Below the pieces are notes generated by a model that saw only the letters and a list, made by a program, of their open reading frames with translations, did no database searches and had not been told where the DNA came from. The translations under genes were made by a program, and so were the position numbers. From Moorena sp. SIO3I8 (GTDB lineage: Bacteria; Cyanobacteriota; Cyanobacteriia; Cyanobacteriales; Coleofasciculaceae), in the NCBI RefSeq assembly GCF_010692325.1, contig NZ_JAAHHW010000029.1, forward strand, positions 1-64,000: DNA of 64,000 bases, given 5' to 3'. Below, piece by piece: positions 48,087 to 57,590 of this stretch (its first letter is position 1; each line of letters begins with the position of its first letter).

Positions 48087-48812
48087 CTACTGATAATTGA
48101 CAATCCTGGCAAAGCTCGCAGGTTCCAAGCTTCCTCCGCCCACCAGTACTCCATCAATTTCTGATTGAGCCATAATTTCATCAATATTCTTGGGTTTGAC
48201 GGAGCCACCATATTGAATTGGGACATTAGCTTCCTTTAGCTTAGAGCGAATCAATCCAATGATTCGATTCGCTTCTGATGCATCACAAGTGTCGCCAGTA
48301 CCAATTGCCCAAATCGGTTCGTAAGCAATCACTAAATTTTGCTGGTCAACGTTGACTAGGTCTTTTTCCAACTGCTTGGTAATAATGTCTTCTGTTTCAC
48401 CAGCATCCCGTTGTGCTTTCGTTTCCCCAACACACAGAATCGGAATCAAACCATGACGCTGAGCAGCGTGAAGGCGTTTATTAACGGTTTCATCAGTTTC
48501 GCCGAAGTATTGACGCCGTTCACTATGACCAACAATGACATAGCGCACACCAATTTCCTTGAGCATCCCACCAGCAATTTCACCAGTGTAGGCTCCAGCA
48601 TTTTCCCAGTGGATATTCTGAGCCCCGATCTGTACAGGAGTATTTTGTACATGCTCAGACATCACACCCAAGTCGGTGAAGGGAGCACACAGAACAACCT
48701 CCCGTTCTATGGGAGTTTGCTCCAGCTCAGGCAAAAATCCCTTTAAAAACTCAGCGGTTTCCGCTTGAGTTTTGTACATTTTCCAGTTACCAGCTATAAC
48801 AATTTTCCGCAC
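48087..48812 (-). CDS. tpiA: Triosephosphate isomerase
   Basis: This 241-residue TIM barrel interconverts dihydroxyacetone phosphate and glyceraldehyde 3-phosphate in glycolysis and the Calvin cycle. Motifs include AGNWKMYKT (Asn and Lys of the active site), [10 protein letters not shown] (catalytic His), [11 protein letters not shown] (catalytic Glu and loop 6), and QYGGSVKP. The start is GTG. It precedes folP on the same strand, an order known in cyanobacteria. Confidence 0.97.
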   Translation of the reverse strand: MRKIVIAGNWKMYKTQAETAEFLKGFLPELEQTPIEREVVLCAPFTDLGVMSEHVQNTPVQIGAQNIHWENAGAYTGEIAGGMLKEIGVRYVIVGHSERRQYFGETDETVNKRLHAAQRHGLIPILCVGETKAQRDAGETEDIITKQLEKDLVNVDQQNLVIAYEPIWAIGTGDTCDASEANRIIGLIRSKLKEANVPIQYGGSVKPKNIDEIMAQSEIDGVLVGGGSLEPASFARIVNYQ

Positions 48813-49097
48813 AGCTTAACTAAATCATCTCTAAACCATAATGCATTATTTAGTTTAAAGCTTTTACTTACGCCAATATCAGAAATGTTAGACTTTTGCT
48901 GGTCATTGACCTGATCAGACGATACTCCTAGGGTAAATTCAGGGAAGCATCATCAGAGTAAGGTCAATTTATTCCCCCAACTCCCCAGACGCTTCTTACA
49001 TCTGTTCTGTGACATCTCCCGACATTGATACAAGCAGCAAAAGCTGTCGGTGTTAACTTTTGCCTCTTGCCTCTTGCCAATGCCATTGCCCGTAGCG

Positions 49098-51248
49098 CTA
49101 TAACGCTGCTGCTTCCCTTGCTGCGGCAGCTTCGTCGGGATGAATGTTCAAACGGGTTAAATTAAGACGACCCTTGTTGTCAATTTCCCGTATTTTGACA
49201 ACTACCTCATCTCCTACCGCTAACTCATCTTCCACTTTGCCAACTCGGTAGTCAGCTAGTTGGGAAATGTGAATCATGCCTTCTTTGCCAGGAAGTATTT
49301 CCACAAAGGCACCAATGGGAATAATCCGGGTGACACGACCAACATAGACATCCCCTTCATTCAGCTTGCGGGTTAAGCCTTGGATGATATTGATAGCTTT
49401 GGTGGCTCTGTCCCCATCCATAGCAGATACGGTAACTGTACCGTCATCTTCAATATCGATTTTTGCCCCAGTTTGCTCGGTAATTCCTTTAATTGTCTTA
49501 CCCCCTGGACCAATCACGGTACCAATGAACTCTGGATCAATCCTCATGGTTAAGAGGCGAGGAGCAAAGGGTGACATGTCTGTGGAGGGTGTGTCAATCA
49601 CCGCCAGCATCTTTTCTAGGATATGCAGTCTGGCAGGTTTGGCTTGCTCAATGGCCTGGGCTACGGTATCCATGGACAGACCAGTTATTTTCATGTCCAT
49701 TTGCAAAGCCGTGATGCCAGTATCGGTACCAGCGACTTTGAAGTCCATGTCACCCAAAAAGTCTTCAATACCTTGAATATCGGTGAGAATGCGGACTTCC
49801 TCTCCTTCTTTGATCAAACCCATGGCTGCACCACTAACGGGTTTGGTAATGGGTACACCTGAATCCATCAAGGCCAGAGTTGAACCACAAACTGAGCCCA
49901 TGGAGGTGGAACCATTGGAAGAGAGCACTTCCGATACCACTCGGATCACATAGGGAAAGTCGTGTTGAGGGGGCAACACGGGGACTAATGCTCGTTCTGC
50001 TAAGGCTCCGTGACCAATTTCACGCCGTCCGGGCGATCGCAATGGCTTGACTTCCCCTACAGAAAAGGGTGGGAAATTGTAGTGGTGCAGATAGCGCTTC
50101 TCATCTTCTGGGTTAAGGTCATCTAGAGTTTGGGCATCTCCAGGTGTTCCCAAGGTAACTGTGGATAGGACTTGGGTTAGTCCTCGGTTGAACAAAGCGC
50201 TACCATGAACTCGCTGAGGTAATAGACTGATTTGACAAGAGACAGGACGCACTTGGTCTAGCTTGCGACCATCTACGCGCACTCCCTCTTCCACAATCTG
50301 AGTACGCATCAGTTTTTTGGTGAGGCTTTTGAACAGCTTATCGACTAATGCGCTATTTTCCGTAACCGCTACACGGATTGGGTCATCTTCTGTGAGTTGG
50401 GCAATTTCTGCTTTGACAGCACTGTCCTTAACCTCATCTAAGGCAACATCCCGACCGTTTTTGTCCAGGTCAAATTGGGAGAGGACAGCTTTAATTTTGT
50501 CAGTGGCGCGATCGCTTATAAATTCTTCTAGATTCGAGTCTACGGCTGGGGGTTCGGCAATCACTATGTCAATTCCCAACTCCTCAAGCAGGTCTTGCTG
50601 GGCTTTGATCAAGTCTTGTACTGCTTCGTAGCCGAAGTCAATGGCCTCGATTATATCTTGTTCCGGTAATTGATTGGCACCGGCTTCTACCATAATTACC
50701 CCTTGTGGGGAACCAGCCACGACTAAATCCAAGTCACCGCTTTCGATTTCTTTGTAGGTGGGATTAATCATAAAATCATCCCCGAGTAACCCTACCCGTA
50801 CCGCTGCCATTGGTCCATAGAAGGGAATGCTGCCCTGCAAGACAGCAATTGATGCACCAGTAACTGCCAAAACATCTGGCGGTACTTGTTCATCCATAGA
50901 CAGGGTAGTTGCTACAATCTGTATATCATCTCGTAGCCAACTGGGAAATAACGGACGCAAGGGACGGTCAATTAGACGGCTAGTTAGGATTACTTTTTCT
51001 GGAGGACGGCCTTCCCGCCTGAGGAAACCACCTGGAATCCGACCTGCTGCGTAGAGTCTTTCTTCGTAGTCAACTACTAAGGGCAGAAAATCGACCCCTT
51101 CTCGACCAGGGGCACGAGTTGCTGTCACTAAAACTGCTGTATCCCCCGACTGTATCATTACTGAACCACCAGATTGAGGGGCAAGTAGACCTACTTTGAG
51201 TCTAATATCCCGTCCATCAAAGGATATTGACTTGTCTATCTCTACCAT
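49098..51248 (-). CDS. pnp: Polynucleotide phosphorylase
   Basis: This 716-residue enzyme degrades RNA 3' to 5' with phosphate and can also add tails. It has two RNase PH domains ([25 protein letters not shown]; and [18 protein letters not shown] with [15 protein letters not shown]). A KH domain follows ([25 protein letters not shown]). The C-terminal S1 domain ([33 protein letters not shown]) completes it. The length is normal. Directly upstream lies a long heptamer repeat array. Confidence 0.97.
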   Translation of the reverse strand: MVEIDKSISFDGRDIRLKVGLLAPQSGGSVMIQSGDTAVLVTATRAPGREGVDFLPLVVDYEERLYAAGRIPGGFLRREGRPPEKVILTSRLIDRPLRPLFPSWLRDDIQIVATTLSMDEQVPPDVLAVTGASIAVLQGSIPFYGPMAAVRVGLLGDDFMINPTYKEIESGDLDLVVAGSPQGVIMVEAGANQLPEQDIIEAIDFGYEAVQDLIKAQQDLLEELGIDIVIAEPPAVDSNLEEFISDRATDKIKAVLSQFDLDKNGRDVALDEVKDSAVKAEIAQLTEDDPIRVAVTENSALVDKLFKSLTKKLMRTQIVEEGVRVDGRKLDQVRPVSCQISLLPQRVHGSALFNRGLTQVLSTVTLGTPGDAQTLDDLNPEDEKRYLHHYNFPPFSVGEVKPLRSPGRREIGHGALAERALVPVLPPQHDFPYVIRVVSEVLSSNGSTSMGSVCGSTLALMDSGVPITKPVSGAAMGLIKEGEEVRILTDIQGIEDFLGDMDFKVAGTDTGITALQMDMKITGLSMDTVAQAIEQAKPARLHILEKMLAVIDTPSTDMSPFAPRLLTMRIDPEFIGTVIGPGGKTIKGITEQTGAKIDIEDDGTVTVSAMDGDRATKAINIIQGLTRKLNEGDVYVGRVTRIIPIGAFVEILPGKEGMIHISQLADYRVGKVEDELAVGDEVVVKIREIDNKGRLNLTRLNIHPDEAAAAREAAAL

Positions 51249-51328
51249 TTCGGTACTTTTTCCTTCTTTGTTTGATCACTGTTCTCGTTCTGTCGCAATC
51301 GTAGCATTTATCACTCGGGGGGGTGGTA

Positions 51329-51458
51329 AGTAGGGAGTAGGGAGTAGGGAGTAGGGAGTAGGGAGTGGGGAGTAGGGAGTGGGGAGTAGGGAGTAGGGAG
51401 TAGGGAGTAGGGAGTAGGGAGTAGGGAACAGGGAACAGGGAACAGGGAACAGGGAGCA
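51329..51458. repeat. Heptamer tandem repeat (GGGAGTA)n with GGGAACA units
   Basis: About 18 heptamers run without a break over 130 bases just upstream of pnp. The last five are GGGAACA or GGGAGCA variants. Confidence 0.95.
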
Positions 51459-51706
51459 ATGAAAAAATTTATATGATGCACCTGATTAGACTAGGAAACG
51501 CTATACTTTTTGATGGTGTTTGGCTAATGGATCAACTCCTTTACGCCTAGGGCGTGTCTTCAAACTCGGAGATCCCCCTAAATCCCCCTTAAAAAAGGGG
51601 GACTTTGAGAATGGCTCCCCCCTTCCGCGCGGCAGGGCTGTTTCATTATAGAGCAAAAAGCTGTATAGTGAAGCAATAGCCCTAAAAATGGGCTAATTTC
51701 CCTTAT

Positions 51707-52916
51707 ATGCCATGGCTCATGGAGAAAAGCTTAATCGACTATCTCAAAGAAATACCTGATCATCGCAGTCCTCATGGTCTTCGTCATCCTCTGTGGCTGG
51801 TGCTTCTAATCATAATTATGGGGATGATGAGTGGTTATTGGGGTTATCGACAATTGGGTAGATTTGTAGAACGCCACCGCAGAGAATTGATTAATATACT
51901 TCAAATTCCCAATGCTCGTGTTCCTTCTTATTCAGCGATCAGAAGAGTCATGGTTAATTTAGATTACGAAAAACTCCAAATAGTGTTTAATGAATGGAGT
52001 AAACAGTATAGTGTGATTCCCTCTAATGAATGGATATCCCTTGATGGTAAGAGCCTCAAAAATACTGTTAGTAACTACGATCAGGCCCAACAAAACTTTA
52101 TCAACTGTGTTTCGGCTTTTTCCCATCAAAGAAGATTAGTATTAGGGGTAAAAATGATGGAAAATAAGCAGGAGAGCGAAATTCCCGTCGTTCGAGACTT
52201 AATTGAATTATTAGATTTAACTGGTGTAGTCTTTACTTTTGATGCTCTTCATTGTCAAAAAAAAATCTGGCAGAGATCATCGATTCAGGGAATGACTATC
52301 TAGTTAAAGTAAAAAAAAATCAACCCGGAGACGAAACCTTAAAATAAGGCAGCCTTAATCATAAAGTTTTAACCCTTTTACCCATAGCCGACCAACCATA
52401 AAGGCTGCCTTATTTTTGCGGTAACTTCTGACCAAATTATATCAACAAATAGAAACGGAATCAAAGCAGCAAACACCACGACAAAAAGTGATCCATCATG
52501 AAAAAACTAGAAACCGTAATACTGTACGTCAAATAGAAGTGTTTGAGCCACCAGAAAACCTTGATCCATTATGGATGGGTGTCGGTTGTGTCATTAAAGT
52601 CTCTCGGAGTGGAACTCGTGGTAATGAACCATTCAAAAGCATTAGTTATTATATGAGTTCAAAATCTCCTCAATCTCGTCGTTTGGTCGATGGAATTAGA
52701 GAACATTGGCTGATTGAAAATTCTCTTCATTGGGTCAAAGACGTCATTTACGAGGAAGATATTAGTCCCCAAATATCAGGATTTGCTCCAAAAAACTTAT
52801 CTTTGCTCAAAACCTGGGTTTTAACCCTTCTTCGAGCACATGGCTTTGATTCGATTAAGGCAGCAATCAGCGAAATGAGCCATAATCTGAAATATATTCT
52901 CAGTTTTTGTACTTAA
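51707..52916 (+). pseudogene. ISAs1-family transposase, interrupted
   Basis: The first part (51707-52303) has the family N-terminus EIPDHRSPHGLRHPLWLVLLI, the first acidic motif in SLDGKSLKNTVSN, and FTFDALHCQKK. Directly after CQKK the frame breaks at a run of nine A. A -1 shift continues as LAEIIDSGNDYLVKVKKNQP. A 76-bp palindromic insert then follows at 52341-52416. After it, CGGTAACTT gives a stop before LLTKLYQQIETESKQQ. The C-terminal part (from 52488) holds YYMSSKSPQSRRLVDGIREHW and the catalytic Glu region IENSLHWVKDVIYEED. No single frame is intact. Confidence 0.92.
52341..52416. mobile_element. 76-bp palindromic insert in the transposase gene
   Basis: AAAATAAGGCAGCCTT (52341-52356) is exactly inverted at 52401-52416. 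It has the form of a very small MITE or a mobile terminator. It interrupts the coding sequence after NQPGDETL. Confidence 0.75.
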
Positions 52917-53031
52917 GAGTAATTATCTCCGATTATATTCTATTTTCTAGAGAATGAAACAGCCCTGCCTTCCGCGCGGGGGGCTGGGGGGGATCTAAAT
53001 CTTGCGGAAAACTTTGAAAACACGCCCTAGG

Positions 53032-53582
53032 GTTGCTTGGTTTTTCACAGCGGCCAATTTTATTCTGGAGTCACCTCAGCGGTTTTTAAGACTTTCAATC
53101 CTACTGAATACTATCACTAATAGACATATATTTTACTTAAATTTTAACAATTTTTTTCAGTACTATCTCAAAGTATTTAACCGTTTTATGTTATCATAAA
53201 TATTGCTTAATTATACTAGTCTATATCTAATTTTTTAATAATCGAATATATCTTAATATAACGGTAAATTATCTGGGGCTAATATCGCCGGATCAGCTAA
53301 ACTAATTTAATTTTGCTTACCTCAATTCCAATCACATCAATTCCCTATAGGAATCCTAAATTAATTGTGATAATTTCTGTTCCCTACTCCCTACTCCCTG
53401 TTCCCTACTCCCTACTCCCTACTCCCTACTCCCTACTCCCTACTCCCTACTCCCTACTCCCTGCTCCCTTTGTTATAAAATCTATTAATCAGATACTATA
53501 GCTGTTAATCCGAAGGGAGAAATTCAGCCAATTTGATCGACAAAACCTGGACTAGATAACAGAAAAAGACACAATACTTATT
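53032..53582. other. Gap upstream of the SNF2 helicase gene
   Basis: The first 330 bases are very AT-rich and show no gene. An STRR array of CTACTCC units occupies 53379-53469, flanked by CTTTGTTATAAAATC. The helicase promoter is presumably after it. Confidence 0.5.
53379..53469. repeat. Heptamer tandem repeat (CTACTCC)n
   Basis: Thirteen units with a few GTTCCCT and GCTCCCT variants. Confidence 0.95.
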
Positions 53583-56500
53583 ATGGCAACGTTACATGGC
53601 AGTTGGATACCTAGGGAAACTAGTGGTCATCTATTTATTTGGGGAGAAACCTGGCGCACGAAGGCGCAGATATCAACAACTGCCAATGAGATGTCATCTC
53701 ACCCCTTTGGGATGACTGAGGAAGAATTGACGTCTTTTTTAGATTCTCATCGTCTGTCCATCGGTCAATTTTTAGATGTGTCTGAGAAGGCTCGTTCAGG
53801 TAGTCGTAAGCGTGCAGCTCAACCGAATCACCATCCCTGGGAGTCTCAAATTGTTCTCTTACCTACTCAACCATCATCCAAGGGTGAGCCAGCTTATCCA
53901 GTGCTGTCTAGCAAAGTGTTTTTAGATACTGCAGACGATAGTGCAGAGGCTGGCCAGTGGGAATTGCAACCATGGCAAGTGCAAGGGGTAAGTCTGGAAC
54001 CGATGGCAGCGGTAAGATTCCTGCAAGCTTTACCCCTGGGCTCTTTTGAAGGCTCAGACGCTTACCTGGGAGGGGAGTTACGTTTTTGGTCTCAGGTGAT
54101 GCGGTGGAGCTTGGATCTGCTGAATCGGGGTAAGTTTTTACCAGGACTGTACCGATTGCCTGATGGTAAGGTAAGGGCTTGCTGGCAACCTCTGCTTGAT
54201 AGTACTACGGATCAAGTCCGTCTAGAAACGTATATCAAGCTCATGCCCTTGGCTTGCTGTGCTTATTCACAAGAGGTTAGTTCTCCACAGTTAACCCTTA
54301 AAGCTAGAACCGATTTGGTTAAGGCTCAGGAATTGCTACTGGGATTCTTGAGTAGTGTGGTTAATACACAGGTGCGGAATTTTGTCAAGGGTGAGTCGGT
54401 GCCAGTAGTAGATTCACCGATGGTGGAATGGTTGCGATCGCTTTCTTCTAATTTGTCTTCTAATTCAGATAATTTAGAAACCCTAGGGCTAGAGTCAACA
54501 ACCCTAGGTCGATTAGCCGCAGCCCTCTCGACTTGGAACACTCCGGTGCAACAGAATTTAGTGACACCGACGTCCAAGAGGTTGAGGCAAAATCTGTTTC
54601 GCACTTGTTTTATCCTGAAACCTCCTACCTCTGACCAAGAGAGTTGGAGCTTGGCCTATGGCTTACAAGCGGTTGATGACCCAGACCTGGTGGTGGATGC
54701 TGAGACGATCTGGAATTACTCCGGAGAGCGATTGGAGATTAAGCAACGAACCATTGAACAACCTCAGGAAACGTTCCTGAAAGGGTTAGGATTAGCGACT
54801 CGACTCTATCCTCCCATTGAACCTAGCCTACACCAATCCCGTCCTGAGTTTTGTGAGCTAACCATAGTAGATGTGTATGAGTTCATTAGGGCTAGTGCAT
54901 GGCGGTTGCAAAACAATGGCTTGGGTATTGTGCTACCCCCAGGATTGAAACCAGGCACGGGAGCCAAACGCTTGGGGATTAGTCTTGTGGCAGAAGTGCC
55001 ACCACAAAAGAAGAATCAACGGTTAGGACTCCAAAGCTTACTGAAGTTTAAGTGGCAACTGGCGATTGGAGATAAAACCATCTCGAAGCGGGAGTTTAAT
55101 CGCTTGATGGCACTGAAATCACCGCTAGTGGAGGTGGATGGGGAATGGATGGCGTTACAACCGTCTGATGTCCGTGCAGCTCAAGAGATGTTTAAGGGTT
55201 CGACAGATAACATGACTCTGTCGGTAGAGGATGCTTTGCGGATCACTACTGGTGATAATAATACCTTGGCAAAACTACCGGTAGTAAAGTTTGAAGCATC
55301 GGGAGCGTTGCAAGAGTTAATTACTAACTTACAGGGGAATCAATCCCTGGAGCCGATTCCTCAACCCGCTAGTTTTCAGGGGCAATTGCGACCCTATCAA
55401 GCTAGAGGGATGGGCTGGCTGGCGTTTCTGGAACGTTGGGGTTTGGGTGCTTGTCTGGCGGATGATATGGGCCTTGGTAAGACGGCACAACTGATTGCGT
55501 TTCTGTTGCATCTTCAGGAAGAAGGTACCCTCAATGGGCCATGCTTAGTGGTATGTCCGACCTCTGTGCTAGGAAACTGGGAACGGGAAGTAAGGAAATT
55601 TGCGCCATCCCTGAAAACTATTGTCCATCACGGGGATAAACGCTCGAAAGGGAAAGCCTTTGCTAAGGCAGTTAAGACTAAGCAGGTGATCATTACTAGT
55701 TATTCCTTAGTACATCGGGATGCGACTACCCTGGATGGGGTGGAATGGCAGGGGGTGGTGCTGGATGAAGCTCAGAATATTAAGAATCCTAGCGCTAAGC
55801 AATCCCAAGCGGTGAAGCAACTTTCCACTAGCTTTCGGATTGCCTTAACCGGTACTCCCGTGGAAAATCGGTTGTCGGAATTGTGGTCAATTATCGATTT
55901 TCTCAATCCTGGGTATTTAGGCGATCGCCAATTCTTCCAACGTCGATTTGCTGTACCCATTGAGAAGTTTGGCGACCGGGATTCCTTGCAGACCATGCGA
56001 TCGCTAGTGCAACCCTTTATCCTCCGTCGCCTCAAAACCGATAAGTCTATTATTCAAGATTTGCCCGAAAAGCAGGAAATGAATGTTTTTTGTGGTCTTT
56101 CCGCAGCCCAAGCTACGGTTTATCAACAGTTGGTGGATGATTCCTTAGCACAAATTGAAGAGGCTGAGGGGATTAAGCGCAAGGGCATGATTTTGACCTT
56201 GTTGTTGAGACTCAAGCAACTGTGTAATCATCCGGCACTGTTGGAGAGTAAAGGTAAAAAGACTAAGGGGAAAACGGGAGATAATTCGTTGATGTCTAGC
56301 CAGCAGTCGGGTAAGTTACGACGGTTGGAAGAAATGTTAGAAGAGGCGATTTCGGAAGGAGACCGTGGTTTAATTTTTACCCAATTTTCGGAATGGGGTA
56401 AATTGCTGAAACCCTATTTAGAGCAAAAATTTGGCAAGGAAGTTTTATTCCTCTATGGCGCAACTCGTAAGAAACAACGGGAGGAAATGATTGATCGCTT

Positions 56501-56852
56501 CCAGAATGACCCCGATGGTCCATCCATATTTATTCTGTCTCTGAAAGCGGGTGGCACTGGATTGAATTTAACGAGAGCTAATCATGTGTTTCATGTGGAC
56601 CGCTGGTGGAATCCAGCCGTGGAAAATCAAGCTACTGACCGCGTCTTTCGGATTGGTCAAAAACGCAATGTTCAAGTCCATAAGTTTATCTGTACTGGCA
56701 CTGTGGAAGAAAAGATTAATGACATTATTGAAAGTAAGAAACAGTTAGCGGAACAAACTGTAGATGCTGGAGAAGATTGGTTGACGGAAATGAATACGGA
56801 ACAATTGCGGGATTTGGTGTTGCTTGACCGGAGTGCGGTTATTGATGATTAG
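53583..56852 (+). CDS. SNF2/Rad54-type DEAD/H helicase
   Basis: This 1,089-residue protein has an N-terminal region (1-590) typical of bacterial SNF2 proteins, starting MATLHGSWIPRETSGHLFIW. The Swi2/Snf2 ATPase follows: LRPYQARGMGWLAFLERWGLG, Walker A in DDMGLGKTAQ, DEAQNIKNP (DEAH-like box), ALTGTPVENRLSELW, and a helicase C domain (LIFTQFSEWGKLL, LSLKAGGTGLNLTRANHV, DRVFRIGQ). Such proteins translocate on DNA and may interact with RNA polymerase; the exact role is unknown. The TAG stop is also the first bases of a GGGAGTA array. Confidence 0.95.
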   Translation: MATLHGSWIPRETSGHLFIWGETWRTKAQISTTANEMSSHPFGMTEEELTSFLDSHRLSIGQFLDVSEKARSGSRKRAAQPNHHPWESQIVLLPTQPSSKGEPAYPVLSSKVFLDTADDSAEAGQWELQPWQVQGVSLEPMAAVRFLQALPLGSFEGSDAYLGGELRFWSQVMRWSLDLLNRGKFLPGLYRLPDGKVRACWQPLLDSTTDQVRLETYIKLMPLACCAYSQEVSSPQLTLKARTDLVKAQELLLGFLSSVVNTQVRNFVKGESVPVVDSPMVEWLRSLSSNLSSNSDNLETLGLESTTLGRLAAALSTWNTPVQQNLVTPTSKRLRQNLFRTCFILKPPTSDQESWSLAYGLQAVDDPDLVVDAETIWNYSGERLEIKQRTIEQPQETFLKGLGLATRLYPPIEPSLHQSRPEFCELTIVDVYEFIRASAWRLQNNGLGIVLPPGLKPGTGAKRLGISLVAEVPPQKKNQRLGLQSLLKFKWQLAIGDKTISKREFNRLMALKSPLVEVDGEWMALQPSDVRAAQEMFKGSTDNMTLSVEDALRITTGDNNTLAKLPVVKFEASGALQELITNLQGNQSLEPIPQPASFQGQLRPYQARGMGWLAFLERWGLGACLADDMGLGKTAQLIAFLLHLQEEGTLNGPCLVVCPTSVLGNWEREVRKFAPSLKTIVHHGDKRSKGKAFAKAVKTKQVIITSYSLVHRDATTLDGVEWQGVVLDEAQNIKNPSAKQSQAVKQLSTSFRIALTGTPVENRLSELWSIIDFLNPGYLGDRQFFQRRFAVPIEKFGDRDSLQTMRSLVQPFILRRLKTDKSIIQDLPEKQEMNVFCGLSAAQATVYQQLVDDSLAQIEEAEGIKRKGMILTLLLRLKQLCNHPALLESKGKKTKGKTGDNSLMSSQQSGKLRRLEEMLEEAISEGDRGLIFTQFSEWGKLLKPYLEQKFGKEVLFLYGATRKKQREEMIDRFQNDPDGPSIFILSLKAGGTGLNLTRANHVFHVDRWWNPAVENQATDRVFRIGQKRNVQVHKFICTGTVEEKINDIIESKKQLAEQTVDAGEDWLTEMNTEQLRDLVLLDRSAVIDD

Positions 56853-56914
56853 GGAGTAGGGAGTAGGGAGTAGGGAGTAGGGAGTAGGGAACAGGGAACA
56901 GGGAACAGGGAACA
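56851..56914. repeat. Heptamer tandem repeat abutting the helicase stop codon
   Basis: About nine units of GGGAGTA then GGGAACA begin within the TAG stop codon of the SNF2 gene. Confidence 0.93.
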
Positions 56915-57012
56915 GTGATAATATTTGACTATTTTAGTGCTTAAATTGATTGTTATCACTGCCGTTACAAAGTTTTTTTGTACTGGTCAAAGTATCAGTA
57001 TAAGTCTTCAAA

Positions 57013-57066
57013 AGTCCCCCTTATTAAGGGGGATTTAGGGGGATCTCAATCCTTATTAAGGGGAAC
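57013..57066. repeat. Palindromic CCCCCTTATTAAGGGGG repeat
   Basis: CCCCCTTATTAAGGGGG is followed by ATTTAGGGGGATCT and a second TTATTAAGGGG. Similar GATCCCCCTAAATCCCCCTT sequence lies inside the MITE at 51571-51601. Confidence 0.65.
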
Positions 57067-57104
57067 CAACAGGGAATCAGAATCAGGAATGAACAAAACT
57101 GACA

Positions 57105-57173
57105 TACTCCCTTTCTACTCCCTACTCCCTACTCCCTACTCCCTGTTCCCTGTTCCCTGTTCCCTGTTCCCTG
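57105..57173. repeat. Heptamer tandem repeat (CTACTCC)n then (CTGTTCC)n
   Basis: About nine units just downstream of the higA stop, ending CCCTGGGCGCAGCCC. Confidence 0.92.
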
Positions 57174-57193
57174 GGCGCAGCCCTATAATTTGC

Positions 57194-57514
57194 TTACCCT
57201 TCATGGTCATTTGGCGCAATAGAAGCGAGGGGCTTGATCGTTTTCAAAATCTGATCAGCTAGGGTTGCTTCGGCTAGTTCAAGCTCATAATGTTGTTGGA
57301 GGTTCAACCAAAATTGGGGAGTAGTACCGAAGTATCTAGCTAGCCTCAGGGCTGTATCGGTAGTAATGGTTTTTTTGCCGTTTACGATGGCATTGACCTG
57401 TGTTACGGGTACATGGATATCCTTAGCCAGTTGATTCTCGCTGATGCCGAATGGTTTGATAAATTCTTCTAGAAGAATGTCACCGGGAGTAATAGGGGGA
57501 AGTTTTGTAGTCAT
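57194..57514 (-). CDS. higA: HigA-family addiction module antitoxin, without adjacent toxin
   Basis: This 106-residue protein has the HigA pattern: PPITPGDILLEEFIKPFGISENQLAKDIHVP, then an XRE helix-turn-helix with VNAIVNGKKTITTDTALRLARYFGTTPQFWLNLQQHYEL. Such proteins repress their own operon and neutralise a HigB RNase encoded just upstream. Here the 49 bases upstream hold no toxin gene and the next gene is the TPR protein on the same strand. It may be an orphan, or act on another partner. Confidence 0.92.
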   Translation of the reverse strand: MTTKLPPITPGDILLEEFIKPFGISENQLAKDIHVPVTQVNAIVNGKKTITTDTALRLARYFGTTPQFWLNLQQHYELELAEATLADQILKTIKPLASIAPNDHEG

Positions 57515-57553
57515 TAGTTTTTAGTAATTATTGATAATCCAAAATCTGAATAC

Positions 57554-57590
57554 TTACAAAGAATCAACCGGTTTTTGCCCACCCTAAAAG
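57554..57590. repeat. Copy of the TTTTTGCCCACCCTA repeat inside the end of the TPR gene
   Basis: About 36 bases match the spacer units at 61214-61250 and 61324-61360. They include the stop codon and the last eight codons (LLGWAKTG) of the TPR gene. Confidence 0.85.

Larger units (their letters stand above)
51633..52967 (+). mobile_element. ISAs1-family insertion sequence (inactivated)
   Basis: The ends CAGGGCTGTTTCATT (51633-51647) and AATGAAACAGCCCTG (52953-52967) are perfect 15-bp inverted repeats. The sequence CCTTCCGCGCGG flanks both sides as a 12-bp direct repeat. The element is 1,335 bp and carries one transposase gene in two pieces. Confidence 0.92.
51546..53031. mobile_element. IS630-type MITE split by an ISAs1 element
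   Basis: Terminal repeats CCTAGGGCGTGTCTTCAAA (51546-51564) and TTTGAAAACACGCCCTAGG (53013-53031) are inverted with one mismatch. If the dinucleotide TA is the target duplication, the element proper is GGGCGTGT...ACACGCCC. Removing the ISAs1 insert and one 12-bp duplication leaves about 139 bp of GC-rich stem-forming sequence with no gene. Confidence 0.7.
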
